Both the position numbers and the translations under genes were made by a program. Below, piece after piece: positions 1 to 9,389 of a stretch of DNA of 54,071 bases. This stretch comes from Spirulina sp. CS-785/01 (GTDB taxonomy: Bacteria > Cyanobacteriota > Cyanobacteriia > Cyanobacteriales > Spirulinaceae). A model generated the notes under the pieces. That model saw nothing but the letters and a program-made list of their open reading frames with translations, ran no database searches and had not been told where the DNA came from. The stretch lies in NCBI RefSeq assembly GCF_028330525.1, contig NZ_JAQMSD010000293.1:1-54071 (forward strand), in the 5' to 3' direction. Position 1 is the stretch's first letter; each line of letters begins with the position of its first letter.

Positions 1-924
1 ATCGCGGATTTAGAACAACAACAAGCGGACGTAGAATTACAACAGGAGGAGTATAAACGCACCGCATTTTTAGTGGAGCAAGGGGCCCAACCCCAACAGC
101 AGTTAGACTTACAAACCCGCAACCGAGATGCGGCCTTAGCGGCCCAGAAGTCGGCCCAAGAAGCGTTAAATGCGGCAGAGGCCAATATTGCCGAGGCCCG
201 AGAGCGAGTCCAGGCCGCAGAGGCGAATTTGGAGCGAGAACAAGCCAGTATTCAGGAAGCGGAGGCCAATGTACAGGAGGTGAGCGAAGATTTACGCTTT
301 ACTCGTGTGGTGTCTCCCATTACTGGGGTAATTGGGGATATGACGGCCAATGTGGGGGATTATGTGAATAGTGGAGAAGCTCTCACGACGATTATTCAAA
401 ATGACGCATTAGAGTTGCGCTTAGAAATTCCTGTGGAACGCTCGGAGCAGTTGCGGATGGGGCTTCCGGTGGAGATTATTGGCGAAGACAATGGTGCTGT
501 AGCGCGGGGGAGAATTAGTTTTATTTCCCCCAATGTGCAGGCCAATGCTCAGTCAGTTTTAGTCAAGGCCACCTTTCGGAATAATGGCCGGGTGCGGGAT
601 GGCCAGTTTGTGCGAGCGAGGGTGATTTGGGACCGCGATCGCGGCATTCTGGTCCCTGCGGTGGCGATTTCTCGCGTGGCCGGCCAGGAGTTTGTGTTTG
701 TGGCCCAAGAGGATACCTCCGGGGAGCAACCCCAAGCGGTGGCCCGCCAAACCCCTGTGAAATTGGGGGATATGCAGGAGAATAGTTATCAAGTGTTGGA
801 GGGAATTGAGGAAGGCGATCGTGTTATTACCACCAATATCCTCAAATTACGGGATGGGGTCCCCATTCAACCCCAAGAAACCCAACACAATGCCCAACAA
901 CAAGACAGTTTCACTACTCCCTAG
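1..924 (+). CDS. Efflux RND transporter periplasmic adaptor (HlyD/AcrA-type membrane fusion protein), 5' truncated
   Basis: The reading frame is open from the first base, so the gene begins outside the window and its N-terminus (lipid or membrane anchor) is not seen. The first ~95 visible residues are an Ala/Glu/Gln-rich helical hairpin. A lipoyl-type half-motif follows (VVSPITGVIGDMTANVGDYV), then a beta-barrel segment and a C-terminal membrane-proximal domain (GIEEGDRVITTNILKLRDG). This order is typical of adaptors that link an inner-membrane RND pump to an outer-membrane channel in the periplasm. The pump gene would be expected nearby, but the next gene downstream is convergent and unrelated. 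The substrate cannot be told from the sequence. Family call is firm; the exact pump type is not. Confidence 0.85.
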   Translation: MADLEQQQADVELQQEEYKRTAFLVEQGAQPQQQLDLQTRNRDAALAAQKSAQEALNAAEANIAEARERVQAAEANLEREQASIQEAEANVQEVSEDLRFTRVVSPITGVIGDMTANVGDYVNSGEALTTIIQNDALELRLEIPVERSEQLRMGLPVEIIGEDNGAVARGRISFISPNVQANAQSVLVKATFRNNGRVRDGQFVRARVIWDRDRGILVPAVAISRVAGQEFVFVAQEDTSGEQPQAVARQTPVKLGDMQENSYQVLEGIEEGDRVITTNILKLRDGVPIQPQETQHNAQQQDSFTTP

Positions 925-949
925 TGCAACAATCTGTTTTAATCCCCCA

Positions 950-1774
950 TTACCCATCACCAAATTTTAAACGAGTCCCCACCCGACAGTCTAAACAGCG
1001 ATCGCTAAATTCTTGCCAGAAAAATGCGATCGCTTGCACCCCTGTACAATGATTCGCCCCAATTTGCTCTACCTTGTAATGCTCCAAAGTATCCGCAGTG
1101 GCCCGCAGACGCTTTACATTCGCTCGTAATAAGTGCATCCCCCCTATCACCGCATAAAACCTCTGTCTCCCGGTAATTTGAGCAATATGGTCTAAGGTAT
1201 TAATCACCCCTGCATGAGCGCATCCTAGCACCACCACCAACCCCACAGGAGTCTCAACATACAGGGCTTGGTCATCGAGAATCGGATCAATGGTATCGTG
1301 GTTGCGATCGAGCCAAAACTTCCCCCCCGTATCCTCCAAAGGATGGTTGCGGGGAATGGTCCCCGTTAAATACACCCCAGGCACAACTTCCGTAGGCTTT
1401 TCCGTCCACACCATGCGGCCCACCTGTTGTTTTAAATGCTCCTCCTGTAACGGTGAACCAATTTCCCCTCTAGGGCTATATTTAGGAGATAAGGCCCCAG
1501 GATGGACAAAGAGAGCAGGACAGGAAATATGGCTTAAAAGATCGGGAAGTCCCCCAGTATGATCATAATGGCCATGACTAAGCGCGACAGCATCCAAATG
1601 ATCCAGAGAAATCCCCAACTGCTTTGCATTATGTTGCAACACAAACCCTTGTCCCGTATCAAATAAAACCCGGTGTGAGTCCGTTTCAATCAAAAAAGAG
1701 ATTCCGTGTTCTCCTAGTAGTCCGCGGCCTCCGGCAGTATTTTCTACCAAGACGGTAATTGTACAGGTACGCAT
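950..1774 (-). CDS. MBL-fold metallo-hydrolase (dihydropteroate-synthase-like MBL subgroup)
   Basis: A 274-residue protein with the metallo-beta-lactamase signature SHGHYDHTGG (His67, His69, Asp71, His72), a later GCAHAGVINT segment and GANHCTGVQA near the C-terminus, which supply the remaining metal ligands. The N-terminus (TITVLVENTAG) and overall order resemble the archaeal/bacterial group annotated as 7,8-dihydropterin-6-methyl-4-(beta-D-ribofuranosyl)-aminobenzene-5'-phosphate synthase-like. The real substrate in cyanobacteria is not known. It has no signal peptide and is probably cytosolic. The gene stands alone, converging on the efflux adaptor with a 25-bp gap. Confidence 0.85.
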   Translation of the reverse strand: MRTCTITVLVENTAGGRGLLGEHGISFLIETDSHRVLFDTGQGFVLQHNAKQLGISLDHLDAVALSHGHYDHTGGLPDLLSHISCPALFVHPGALSPKYSPRGEIGSPLQEEHLKQQVGRMVWTEKPTEVVPGVYLTGTIPRNHPLEDTGGKFWLDRNHDTIDPILDDQALYVETPVGLVVVLGCAHAGVINTLDHIAQITGRQRFYAVIGGMHLLRANVKRLRATADTLEHYKVEQIGANHCTGVQAIAFFWQEFSDRCLDCRVGTRLKFGDG

Positions 1775-1865
1775 AAGAATTAGGGAATAGGGGGTTAAGT
1801 TAATTTTACCAAAGTCTTGAGGAAAAAAGCCAAATCTGTAAGCATTCAGCTATTAGCCTTGGGTT

Positions 1866-2216
1866 TCAATCCAAGGGATATTGTTGTAAATTAAGATAAA
1901 ATTGTTTAAAAAGAGGACATCTTTGTTGCACTTGCTCTGGATCAATCATCTTTAGCAACTCAGGAGTATGGTATCTTTTAGAAAAAGGGGATTGATCGAT
2001 ATTACTACCACTCTCATCGACTCGTTTAGTTGATTCAATTAACAAATCTGATAACTTTTCTTGACAACAATCTCGTTCTGGATCATAGGTACTGAATGAT
2101 TCAGGATCACGAAAAGACTCAAAAGTAAATTGAGGAAAACACCGTTCTAAAAATTGAATTAAACCTGCAACTTCCGCTTCACCTCCTCCCGCAAACACCC
2201 AAACTACCAAGGCCAA
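1866..2216 (-). CDS. Short partner of the OLD-like ATPase, DUF4276-like, apparently with an internal deletion
   Basis: A 116-residue protein whose start overlaps the end of the ATPase gene by 13 bp, so the two are translationally coupled. The N-terminus (FAGGGEAEVAGLI) looks like the Toprim-like start of DUF4276-type partners. The C-terminus (YDPERDCCQEKLSDLLIEST, then KRYHTPELLKMIDPE and CPLFKQFYLNL) resembles the end of the same family. From memory, full-length relatives are roughly 200 residues, with acidic catalytic motifs between these blocks. Here the blocks are joined near residues 33-38, so the middle seems to be missing. If so, the protein is probably inactive or altered. The family name is recalled rather than searched, so it is tentative. 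Confidence 0.6.
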   Translation of the reverse strand: MALVVWVFAGGGEAEVAGLIQFLERCFPQFTFESFRDPESFSTYDPERDCCQEKLSDLLIESTKRVDESGSNIDQSPFSKRYHTPELLKMIDPEQVQQRCPLFKQFYLNLQQYPLD

Positions 2217-3472
2217 CCTCCAATATCCGGATCACCAACACGATACAAATCTCCTAATTCCCATCCTTCCTCTAGTTTATCTTGGAGGAGTTCCGGGGAC
2301 AACTGGTGCGTTGAAAAATGGATTTTATCTTGAGAAGAAAAGCAAATTACATTGTCTAAACAATCTGTCAAATGATCCAACAAATCTGGACTATGGGTTG
2401 TAACGAAAACTTGAGTTTTTAATGAGGCTTTTTTAATCCAAGTTGCTAAAACTCGCATCCAAGCAACGTGCAAACCTAATTCGGGTTCATCAATGACAAT
2501 TAGGGACGGTAATTTGGGAGAATGTAGAACCACTGCCCAACACAACATTCTGACTGTACCATCAGACATTTCCCGTAAATAAAAGGGTTCATTAATTCCT
2601 TCAAAGTACCATTCAATGGTTAAACTATATTGACCTATGCGATTGGTTCTAATTTTACGAGTATTAGGAAGAATGGCTTTTATAGCTTCATTGATACTTT
2701 CTTCAAAATCAATACTTTGCTGAATTAAGTTATCTAAGACTAAGGATAAATTTTCCCCCGATGAAGATAAATAAATATCCGAACGACCCATTTTAGGTTC
2801 TGCGTTTCTAATTTGATTTAAATCCATATTATTGGCGTTATAAAATTGCCAATTTCCTATAACATCTAATATCTCTCGTCTGACTTCATAAACTGTGGTA
2901 TTTTTCGGGGTAAAATAAGTATCTTCTAAAAGGTCTGGAATGCTGTTAATCCCTAAAATATTGTTAGGGATATTGTCTAGTTTTTCAAAGTGCGTTTTCT
3001 GTTGAATTTCATCATAAATACTAATTAGCCCTTTTCCTACTTCATTCTCATGGAATTTATAATAAAAGAAAGGTCTTTCTTGTCCTTTGTCACAGGATAA
3101 ATGTTCTTCTGTGAGGGTAGAAGTAATTGATAATTTATCTATCAGAATTTTTAAAAATAATTTAACAGGTTGATTGTCTGGTAATTGAGTTAACTGTAAA
3201 AATTCATACTCGAAAGAAATATGGGCTGGACTAACTACAGTATTATCTAATATTTTACTCCCCCCTAATTGAGAAATAGCATCTTGTAAACCACTCACTT
3301 CTCTTACTGGGTCTGTAAGTGTTGTACAAGCATTCTTTAAAAATTTCAAGCAATTGATTAAGTTGCTTTTTCCTGAACCATTAGAACCAATAAAAATATT
3401 GAGATTTTTAAATTTAATGTGGTCTGTTAAATTTTTATAGTTTTTTGTTCCAATAGATGTTATGATTGCCAT
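2204..3472 (-). CDS. AAA-type ATPase, OLD/RecF-like (AAA_21)
   Basis: A 422-residue SMC/RecF-like ATPase. Visible motifs are Walker A GSNGSGKS (residues 29-36), an ABC-like signature LREMSDGTVRML (around 295), Walker B VIDEPELGLH (around 326-335) and a switch histidine in FVTTHSPDLLDHL. This set is typical of ATPases from OLD, Gabija and related defence modules, which pair with a Toprim-type nuclease. The immediate downstream gene fits such a partner but looks shortened. The coding region is more AT-rich than its neighbours, which may point to transfer. A defence role is inferred from family and pairing, not shown. Confidence 0.8.
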   Translation of the reverse strand: MAIITSIGTKNYKNLTDHIKFKNLNIFIGSNGSGKSNLINCLKFLKNACTTLTDPVREVSGLQDAISQLGGSKILDNTVVSPAHISFEYEFLQLTQLPDNQPVKLFLKILIDKLSITSTLTEEHLSCDKGQERPFFYYKFHENEVGKGLISIYDEIQQKTHFEKLDNIPNNILGINSIPDLLEDTYFTPKNTTVYEVRREILDVIGNWQFYNANNMDLNQIRNAEPKMGRSDIYLSSSGENLSLVLDNLIQQSIDFEESINEAIKAILPNTRKIRTNRIGQYSLTIEWYFEGINEPFYLREMSDGTVRMLCWAVVLHSPKLPSLIVIDEPELGLHVAWMRVLATWIKKASLKTQVFVTTHSPDLLDHLTDCLDNVICFSSQDKIHFSTHQLSPELLQDKLEEGWELGDLYRVGDPDIGGWPW

Positions 3473-3625
3473 ATTTTCATTTTCAATGATGCTAACATTT
3501 TAAAAAACGGGTTGGCTTAATATGAGGACAACGTTCAAACGTACCTTTTTTACCAACCCGCTTGAGATCAAACTAACTACGGCATCACTGTGACACCTAG
3601 AATCTGGGAGAAGCATCTAGGAGAC

Positions 3626-4081
3626 TTAAAGATCGCCTCGTATCTCCTCCACTACACCATCCCGGACTAAAATTTCCACTTGTAATTTGCGGACTAAATT
3701 ATCTCCCACTTGCACATTAAAAAAGCCATCAATTTGTCCTTGATAAACCTCTTGTTCCATTTCTAGCGTACCAATCTGGTCTAACTGTTTCAGGGCTTGG
3801 TTTTTGCGCTGTTGCAGTTCGCCTTTTTTCTGATTGACCTGATTTTGCACACTTTCCACCTGTTGCAAGGCTTGGGGGTTAGTCATTGCCCCTTGTTGTT
3901 TTTGGATTTCCGCGATCGCGCGTTGGCTTTGCATATCCAACTCCTGCAACTGCTTATCAATTTGTCCCGTTTGGGTCTGCAATTGTTGCTGGACTTCCTC
4001 TTTCCACCGAGGAGTCACCACAACCTTCATCGTCACGGGACGCTTTAACATAAGTTGCTGTTTATCGGCATCAGACATCAA
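3626..4081 (-). CDS. YlqD family protein
   Basis: A 151-residue protein with an N-terminal segment LKRPVTMKVVVTPRWKEE, a long Gln-rich coiled coil (roughly residues 30-100) and a small C-terminal beta segment ending VEEIRGDL. This matches the cyanobacterial YlqD family of unknown function. There is no signal peptide or membrane segment. A second possible start (the next Met, one codon in) gives nearly the same protein. It is separated from the upstream acyl-CoA synthetase by about 95 bp and could be read from the same strand's transcript. Confidence 0.8.
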   Translation of the reverse strand: MMSDADKQQLMLKRPVTMKVVVTPRWKEEVQQQLQTQTGQIDKQLQELDMQSQRAIAEIQKQQGAMTNPQALQQVESVQNQVNQKKGELQQRKNQALKQLDQIGTLEMEQEVYQGQIDGFFNVQVGDNLVRKLQVEILVRDGVVEEIRGDL

Positions 4082-4176
4082 TGATTTTCCCTCCCTAACT
4101 GAAAATTGGCATGGAATTCGTTTTTAAGCGTACAGGTTTCTTGGGGATTTGTCCTTGGTTCTGGCATTGACACTCC

Positions 4177-6132
4177 CTAAAACATCCCCTCAATCACCTC
4201 CTGATAGCGTTCTGTAATCACAGGACGGCGCATTTTGAGGGTTTGGGTTAACAATCCATTATCCATGGAAAAAGGCTCTAAAATTAGCCGAAACACCCCA
4301 ATCTGATTACTGCGACAATATCCCGGACGGTTTTTCACTCGCTCTTGTAGTTCCGACCGGAATAACTGCATAATTTTGGGGTCGTCAATATCTTTACGAT
4401 CTGTATCTCCCTCCTCCGGAAGCTGTAAGTCAAGATTCTCCGACTTCACCCACTGCTTTAAGGCATCCAGCTCAGGAACAATCAACGCCCCTAACACTCG
4501 TTTATCTTGCCCCACTAACATCATCTGGTTAACATAGGGACTCTGAATACAAACATCCTCAATGGGTTGCGGTTCGATATTTTCCCCATTACTCAGGACA
4601 ATGGTATCTTTCGCCCGTCCCGTCAACACTAAATTATTGCCGTGGGTTAACATCCCCAAATCCCCACTATTAAACCATCCTTCCTCATCAATCACTTTTT
4701 CCGTCGCTTCCGGGTTTTTGTAATATCCCTGCATCACTTGGGGCCCGCGAATTAACACTAACCCCTGTTCCCCATTGGGAAGGGTTTGCCAAGTATTGGG
4801 GTCCACAATGCGGATTTCCGTGTGGGGGAGAGGTTGCCCAGAAGCCCCCCGCAGATTGCGTTCTCGGTTACGGACAGTGGCAATGGGGGCAGTTTCGGTG
4901 AGGCCATATCCCACAATGAGGGGAATGCGAGTAATTTCGTAAAAGGTGTCAATGTGACGGGCTAAAGAACCGCCCCCACTCACAAAATATTTCACATGGC
5001 CCCCCACCGCATCTCGCACCTTTTGATAAACAATTTTATTGCCCAGTTGATGGAGAGGAAACAAGAGAGTCGCTTTCAACTTTGCCCCAAAACGTTGACT
5101 CCCGGAGGGATTAGGATGATCCAAGCTGAGATTGCGAGCAATACGACGAGCGATAATATATTGGTTGGAAATATTAAAAAAGAAATTAATTAACCGTTGT
5201 TTACTGGGGGGTTGTTCCCGAAATTGTTTTTGCACTCCATCGTAAATAGACTCCCAGAGACGGGGAACACCGACCATAAAATGGGGCTTAATCGTCTTGA
5301 GATCGTTTTTAAAAGAGCGCAGATTCGTATAATACTGGGATGCCCCGTGGGCCAGTAAGAAATACTCCACACTCCGTTCATAAGCGTGCCAACTGGGGAG
5401 AATACTTAAAACGCGATCGCCCGGCTCTGGAGCAATCACCGACCGAACTGCCATCACCTGATGGAGCAAATTCCCATGAGTCAACATCACCCCCTTGGGT
5501 TTCCCCGTCGTCCCCGACGTATAAAGCAACGTCGCCAACGTCTCCCGGTTTTGAGACACCGGAGACAAAGAACCACTTTCCCCCAAGGCCATTAACTGCT
5601 GAAAACTGAGAATGCGTAGCGGTTCATCACTCTTAACCGTTTCATCCGAAAGCAGCACCACAAAAGACACCGCCAGATCATCCAACTCCGGACGCAACTG
5701 ATCAAGCGTTTTCAAATCCTGAACAATTAAACTGGTACTATCGCTATTTTCATAAATATAAAGCAGTTCATGGCGATCCGCTTGACCAGACCGCACCACA
5801 TTCGTCGCCCCCGCCATCATACTCCCCTGGTCCGCAATGAACCACCGAGGACTATTATCAGCAAACAAAGCCACCTTCGCTTCCGGTTTCATCCCCAACC
5901 CTTGCAGACCCGCCGCAAAACGTTGTATCTGTTGATAGAGTTCCCCATAGGTGAACCGCGTCTCCGGTTCGCTATGGGAGTCACAAAGCGCGATAATATC
6001 ACCGAACTGTTCAGCCATCCGTTCCCAGATATCCGGAAGGGCTTCCACCAGAGAATAATCAGGGATTTTGTGCATAGTAGATGAATGAGGTTGAGACGTT
6101 GAGTGCGTAGCAGCAGAAGATGTTGTAGTCAT
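4177..6132 (-). CDS. Long-chain fatty-acid--CoA/ACP ligase (AMP-forming, Aas-type)
   Basis: About 651 residues from the chosen start. The adenylate-forming signature YTSGTTGKPKGVMLTHGN lies near residues 202-219, followed by VGYGLTETAPI and the hinge region GWFNSGDLG with VLTGRAKDTIVLSNGENIEP. In cyanobacteria this enzyme recycles free fatty acids released from membrane lipids by activating them to acyl-ACP. The frame runs on to 6222, but the extra 30 residues do not resemble the family, so I take the ATG at 6132. A Met at 6075 (MHKIPDYSLVEALPDIW) is another credible start, because the conserved part begins there. The single gene in this class fits the usual one-copy aas of cyanobacteria. Confidence 0.88.
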   Translation of the reverse strand: MTTTSSAATHSTSQPHSSTMHKIPDYSLVEALPDIWERMAEQFGDIIALCDSHSEPETRFTYGELYQQIQRFAAGLQGLGMKPEAKVALFADNSPRWFIADQGSMMAGATNVVRSGQADRHELLYIYENSDSTSLIVQDLKTLDQLRPELDDLAVSFVVLLSDETVKSDEPLRILSFQQLMALGESGSLSPVSQNRETLATLLYTSGTTGKPKGVMLTHGNLLHQVMAVRSVIAPEPGDRVLSILPSWHAYERSVEYFLLAHGASQYYTNLRSFKNDLKTIKPHFMVGVPRLWESIYDGVQKQFREQPPSKQRLINFFFNISNQYIIARRIARNLSLDHPNPSGSQRFGAKLKATLLFPLHQLGNKIVYQKVRDAVGGHVKYFVSGGGSLARHIDTFYEITRIPLIVGYGLTETAPIATVRNRERNLRGASGQPLPHTEIRIVDPNTWQTLPNGEQGLVLIRGPQVMQGYYKNPEATEKVIDEEGWFNSGDLGMLTHGNNLVLTGRAKDTIVLSNGENIEPQPIEDVCIQSPYVNQMMLVGQDKRVLGALIVPELDALKQWVKSENLDLQLPEEGDTDRKDIDDPKIMQLFRSELQERVKNRPGYCRSNQIGVFRLILEPFSMDNGLLTQTLKMRRPVITERYQEVIEGMF

Positions 6133-6432
6133 ATTACCGAAAAAATACGTAGGATTTACCCATAAGATAACCACAACTTGAGCTACCCCCAATAGACATA
6201 GGTCGATTTGAGAACTGGACATTGCTCAAGAGAGATGGAGGAGATGGGGGAGAACCAAAAACAAACAACTCTCAACTCTCAACTATCTCCCCCTCTAGGC
6301 AGAAATTCCCGCCCCCCCCGTCTAGATTAAATGGCAACGAACGATATACTGATTAGAGGATTAAGTAAAGAAACGTCACAGAACTCAAGGTATCTTGGGT
6401 AAGGAAACATTCCTCGCGTGTAAGCAAAATCA
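6133..6432. other. Intergenic region between the divergent Aas-type gene and the ndh operon
   Basis: About 300 bp without a convincing gene. It contains a copy of a dispersed low-complexity repeat (6236-6300: GGAGATGGGGGAGAA, then CAACTCT/CAACTAT units) and the likely ndhA promoter region, with a TATACT hexamer at 6345-6350 about 80 bp before the ndhA start. No good -35 box is visible at the expected distance. Confidence 0.5.
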
Positions 6433-7551
6433 ATGACTTCAGGAATAGATTTACAAGTAAGTTTTATAAAAACACTTACCGACATGGGACTGCCCCAAGG
6501 CGCGGCCAAAGCCCTTTGGATTCCCCTACCCATGACCTTAATGGTCATTGGTGCAGTGGTGGGAGTCCTCGTTACCGTGTGGCTAGAGCGTAAAGTCTCG
6601 GCAGCCGCCCAACAACGGATCGGCCCTGAGTACGCCGGCCCCTTGGGAGTCCTGCAACCCGTAGCCGACGGGGTGAAATTAGTCTTTAAAGAAGATATGG
6701 TCCCGGCCAAAGCCGATCTTTGGCTCTTTACCCTCGGCCCCATCTTAGTAGTTGTCCCCGTCATTTTGTCCTTTCTCATTATTCCCTTTGGACAAAACAT
6801 GGTCGTCACCGACCTCAATGTGGGAATTTTTATTTGGATATCCTTAGCCAGTATTGCCCCCATTGGGCTACTAATGGCGGGTTATGCCTCAAATAACAAA
6901 TACTCCCTCTTAGGGGGACTCAGAGCCGCCGCCCAATCCATCAGTTACGAAATTCCTCTGGCCTTTGCCGTCTTGGCCATTGCCATGATGTCCAACAGCC
7001 TCAGCACCATTGACATCGTAGAACAACAAGCCGGATACGGCATTCTCGGCTGGAACGTTTGGCGGCAACCTGTCGGCTTCCTCATCTTCTGGATAGCTGC
7101 CCTAGCGGAATGTGAACGTCTCCCCTTTGACCTACCGGAAGCGGAAGAAGAATTAGTCGCCGGATATCAAACCGAATACGCCGGAATGCGCTTCGCCCTC
7201 TTTTATCTAGGGTCTTACATTAACCTTGTTCTCTCCTCACTCATTTTTGCCGTTCTGTACCTAGGCGGTTGGGAGTTTCCCATTCCCCTCAGTCAGTTTT
7301 CCGACTGGTTAGGCGTGAGTCAAGATACCTCTTGGTTACAGGTTCTCACCGCCTCATTAGGCATCATCATGACTATTCTCAAAGCCTATTTTCTGGTCTT
7401 CATTGCGGTTCTCTTACGGTGGACCGTTCCCCGTGTCCGCATTGACCAACTCTTGAACTTAGGCTGGAAATTTTTACTCCCTGTTGCCTTAGTGAACCTC
7501 CTCCTCACCGCCGCCTTAAAACTGGCGTTTCCCTTTGCTTTTGGGGGGTAA
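6433..7551 (+). CDS. ndhA: NAD(P)H-quinone oxidoreductase subunit 1 (NdhA)
   Basis: A 372-residue, highly hydrophobic protein with eight or more membrane spans. Characteristic blocks are [19 protein letters not shown] near the N-terminus, [19 protein letters not shown] in the middle and [20 protein letters not shown], the conserved acidic loop of the NuoH/ND1 family. In the thylakoid NDH-1 complex this subunit lies at the joint of the membrane and peripheral arms, next to the plastoquinone cavity and the proton path. It is the first gene of the ndhA-I-G-E cluster and is followed 45 bp later by ndhI. Length matches the cyanobacterial family. Confidence 0.97.
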   Translation: MTSGIDLQVSFIKTLTDMGLPQGAAKALWIPLPMTLMVIGAVVGVLVTVWLERKVSAAAQQRIGPEYAGPLGVLQPVADGVKLVFKEDMVPAKADLWLFTLGPILVVVPVILSFLIIPFGQNMVVTDLNVGIFIWISLASIAPIGLLMAGYASNNKYSLLGGLRAAAQSISYEIPLAFAVLAIAMMSNSLSTIDIVEQQAGYGILGWNVWRQPVGFLIFWIAALAECERLPFDLPEAEEELVAGYQTEYAGMRFALFYLGSYINLVLSSLIFAVLYLGGWEFPIPLSQFSDWLGVSQDTSWLQVLTASLGIIMTILKAYFLVFIAVLLRWTVPRVRIDQLLNLGWKFLLPVALVNLLLTAALKLAFPFAFGG

Positions 7552-7596
7552 AGCACCCACCGTTCTGTTTTTGACGAACACCAAACCAACCTAGCC

Positions 7597-8226
7597 ATGT
7601 TTAAATTTCTCCAACAAGTCGGCGACTACGCCAAAGGGGCGGCCAACGCTGCCAAATATATCGGTCAAGGGCTTTCTGTCACCTTCGACCATATGCAGCG
7701 TCGCCCTGTTACGGTTCAATACCCTTACGAAAAGCTCATCCCCTCGGAACGTTATCGGGGGAGAATTCACTTTGAGTTTGATAAATGTATCTCTTGCGAA
7801 GTCTGCGTCCGCGTGTGTCCCATTCAACTGCCTGTAGTAGATTGGGAATTCGACAAGGCCAGCAAAAAGAAAAAACTCCACCATTACAGCATCGACTTTG
7901 GGGTGTGTATTTTCTGCGGCAACTGCGTAGAATATTGCCCCACCAACTGTCTGTCTATGACCGAAGAATACGAGTTGGCCGCCTATGACCGCCACGAACT
8001 CAACTATGATAACGTGGCACTGGGTCGCCTCCCGTATAAAGTCACCCAAGACCCGATGGTGACACCCCAACGGGAATTCGCTTATCTCCCCAAAGGCGTG
8101 ACCGACTCCCACGACCTCCCCAAAGGGTCACAACGGGCGGGGTCTCGTCCCGAAGATTTAGTGGACCAGATGAAAAAAGAGGCCGAACAGGCCAAGCAAG
8201 AAGAAGAAGCTACAACTCAAAGTTAA
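7597..8226 (+). CDS. ndhI: NAD(P)H-quinone oxidoreductase subunit I (NdhI), 2x[4Fe-4S]
   Basis: A 209-residue ferredoxin-like subunit with two complete cluster motifs, [12 protein letters not shown] (Cys64, 67, 70, 74) and [12 protein letters not shown] (Cys104, 107, 110, 114). They carry the two [4Fe-4S] centres that pass electrons from ferredoxin towards plastoquinone in the peripheral arm of NDH-1. The N-terminal amphipathic stretch attaches it to the membrane arm. The C-terminal tail (Gln/Glu-rich, after residue 180) is variable in the family. It sits in the standard ndhA-I-G-E order. Confidence 0.97.
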   Translation: MFKFLQQVGDYAKGAANAAKYIGQGLSVTFDHMQRRPVTVQYPYEKLIPSERYRGRIHFEFDKCISCEVCVRVCPIQLPVVDWEFDKASKKKKLHHYSIDFGVCIFCGNCVEYCPTNCLSMTEEYELAAYDRHELNYDNVALGRLPYKVTQDPMVTPQREFAYLPKGVTDSHDLPKGSQRAGSRPEDLVDQMKKEAEQAKQEEEATTQS

Positions 8227-8238
8227 TTTTGGGTCAAG

Positions 8239-8269
8239 GACTACAAAAGTGGCACTAACTTTTGTAGTC
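8239..8269 (+). other. Perfect stem-loop between ndhI and ndhG
   Basis: A perfect 12-bp stem (GACTACAAAAGT at 8239-8250 and its complement at 8258-8269) closes a 7-base loop 13 bp after the ndhI stop. No uridine tract follows, so it is not a normal intrinsic terminator. It may be a processing or stability element that sets different levels of the ndhAI and ndhGE parts of the message. Confidence 0.6.
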
Positions 8270-8293
8270 TGTAGTTTTGGGAGAATACGTTTG

Positions 8294-8300
8294 AAGGAGA
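8294..8300 (+). promoter_or_regulatory. Shine-Dalgarno site for the GTG start of ndhG
   Basis: AAGGAGA ends 10 bp before the GTG at 8311. It supports the GTG as the ndhG start, since no ATG is placed at the family's usual N-terminus. Confidence 0.6.
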
Positions 8301-8310
8301 ATAAAAGCGC

Positions 8311-8925
8311 GTGAATTTAGCTGAAGGGGTTCAATACGTCTCGTTTATCATCCTTGCGGTGATGATGTTAGGGGCAGCATTAGGCGTTGTCCTTCTCAAG
8401 GAGATTGTCTATTCTGCTTTTTTATTGGGTGGAGTCTTTATTAGTATTTCGGGACTCTATTTACTGTTGAATGCGGACTTTGTGGCCGCAGCCCAAGTGT
8501 TGATCTATGTCGGGGCGGTGAATGTGTTGATCTTGTTCGCCATTATGCTGGTGAATAAGCAGGAAGTTTTCAAACCCGTCCGCAACCTCTGGTTACGTCG
8601 AGGCATTGCGGCGGCGGTTTCTGTGGGGTTATTTGCCCTCCTCAGTACCATGGTTCTGGCTACCCCTTGGGAACTTGACACGACTGTAACTGATGAATAT
8701 AGCGTGGTTCAGATTGGGAAACACTTTTTTAGTGATTATTTATTGGCCTTTGAGTTAGCTTCTGTGTTGTTATTGATGGCTATGGTAGGGGCAATTATTT
8801 TAGCCCGTCGTGATTTTGTTCCCGATGTGACGGAAGGGGAACAAGATGCAACACCTGCTTTAACGTTACCGGAACGACAACGGGAAGCTGCTGCTTTGGG
8901 TGGCAATACATCGGAAAATAGTTAA
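8311..8925 (+). CDS. ndhG: NAD(P)H-quinone oxidoreductase subunit 6 (NdhG)
   Basis: A 204-residue membrane protein with five predicted spans and the conserved third-helix block AAQVLIYVGAVNVLILFAIM, which contains the pi-bulge region of the NuoJ/ND6 family. It belongs to the membrane arm of thylakoid NDH-1 next to NdhA and NdhE. The start is a GTG with a good ribosome binding site. The hydrophilic C-terminal tail after about residue 175 is typical of cyanobacterial NdhG. ndhE begins 19 bp downstream. Confidence 0.96.
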   Translation: MNLAEGVQYVSFIILAVMMLGAALGVVLLKEIVYSAFLLGGVFISISGLYLLLNADFVAAAQVLIYVGAVNVLILFAIMLVNKQEVFKPVRNLWLRRGIAAAVSVGLFALLSTMVLATPWELDTTVTDEYSVVQIGKHFFSDYLLAFELASVLLLMAMVGAIILARRDFVPDVTEGEQDATPALTLPERQREAAALGGNTSENS

Positions 8926-8944
8926 GGATTGAGAGTCACAACCT

Positions 8945-9256
8945 ATGGAATTACAACTGGAATTCTTTTTGTTACTTGCTGCGGCATTATTTTGCATTGG
9001 CATTTATGGGCTTGTCACCAGTCGAAATGCGGTTCGCGTTTTGATGTCGGTGGAGTTATTGTTAAATGCGGTTAATTTGAATTTGATGGGGTTTTCTAAT
9101 TTTTTAGACCCCCAAGAAATTAAAGGCCAAGTGTTTACTATTTTTGTGATCACGGTGGCTGCGGCGGAAGCGGCGGTGGGTTTGGCGATTATTTTGGCTA
9201 TTTACCGTAACCGCGACACCATTGATATGGAACAGTTTAATTTGTTGAAGTGGTAG
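8945..9256 (+). CDS. ndhE: NAD(P)H-quinone oxidoreductase subunit 4L (NdhE)
   Basis: A 103-residue protein with three membrane spans and the conserved block [20 protein letters not shown], which holds the buried glutamate of the NuoK/ND4L family. A second glutamate lies in [12 protein letters not shown]. It forms part of the proton path between NdhG and the antiporter-like subunits. It is the last gene of the ndhA-I-G-E cluster; a terminator follows about 135 bp downstream. The length is the family norm. Confidence 0.97.
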   Translation: MELQLEFFLLLAAALFCIGIYGLVTSRNAVRVLMSVELLLNAVNLNLMGFSNFLDPQEIKGQVFTIFVITVAAAEAAVGLAIILAIYRNRDTIDMEQFNLLKW

Positions 9257-9389
9257 TTATGAATGGATAGTGGATAATGGATAGTGGATAATTAATGTTT
9301 GTTCTTTGTTCTCCCCTATCTTCTCTATCTCCCCCATCAATCAAGGATTTCAGGGTTACTGATCAGGACTTGAAAAGGGGGGAAATTTG

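Noticed and set aside
6327-6863. 178-codon minus-strand frame over the ndhA start
   Set aside because: It is antisense to the clear NdhA gene and has no family features.
7591-8112. 173-codon minus-strand frame over ndhI
   Set aside because: Antisense shadow of a strongly conserved gene.
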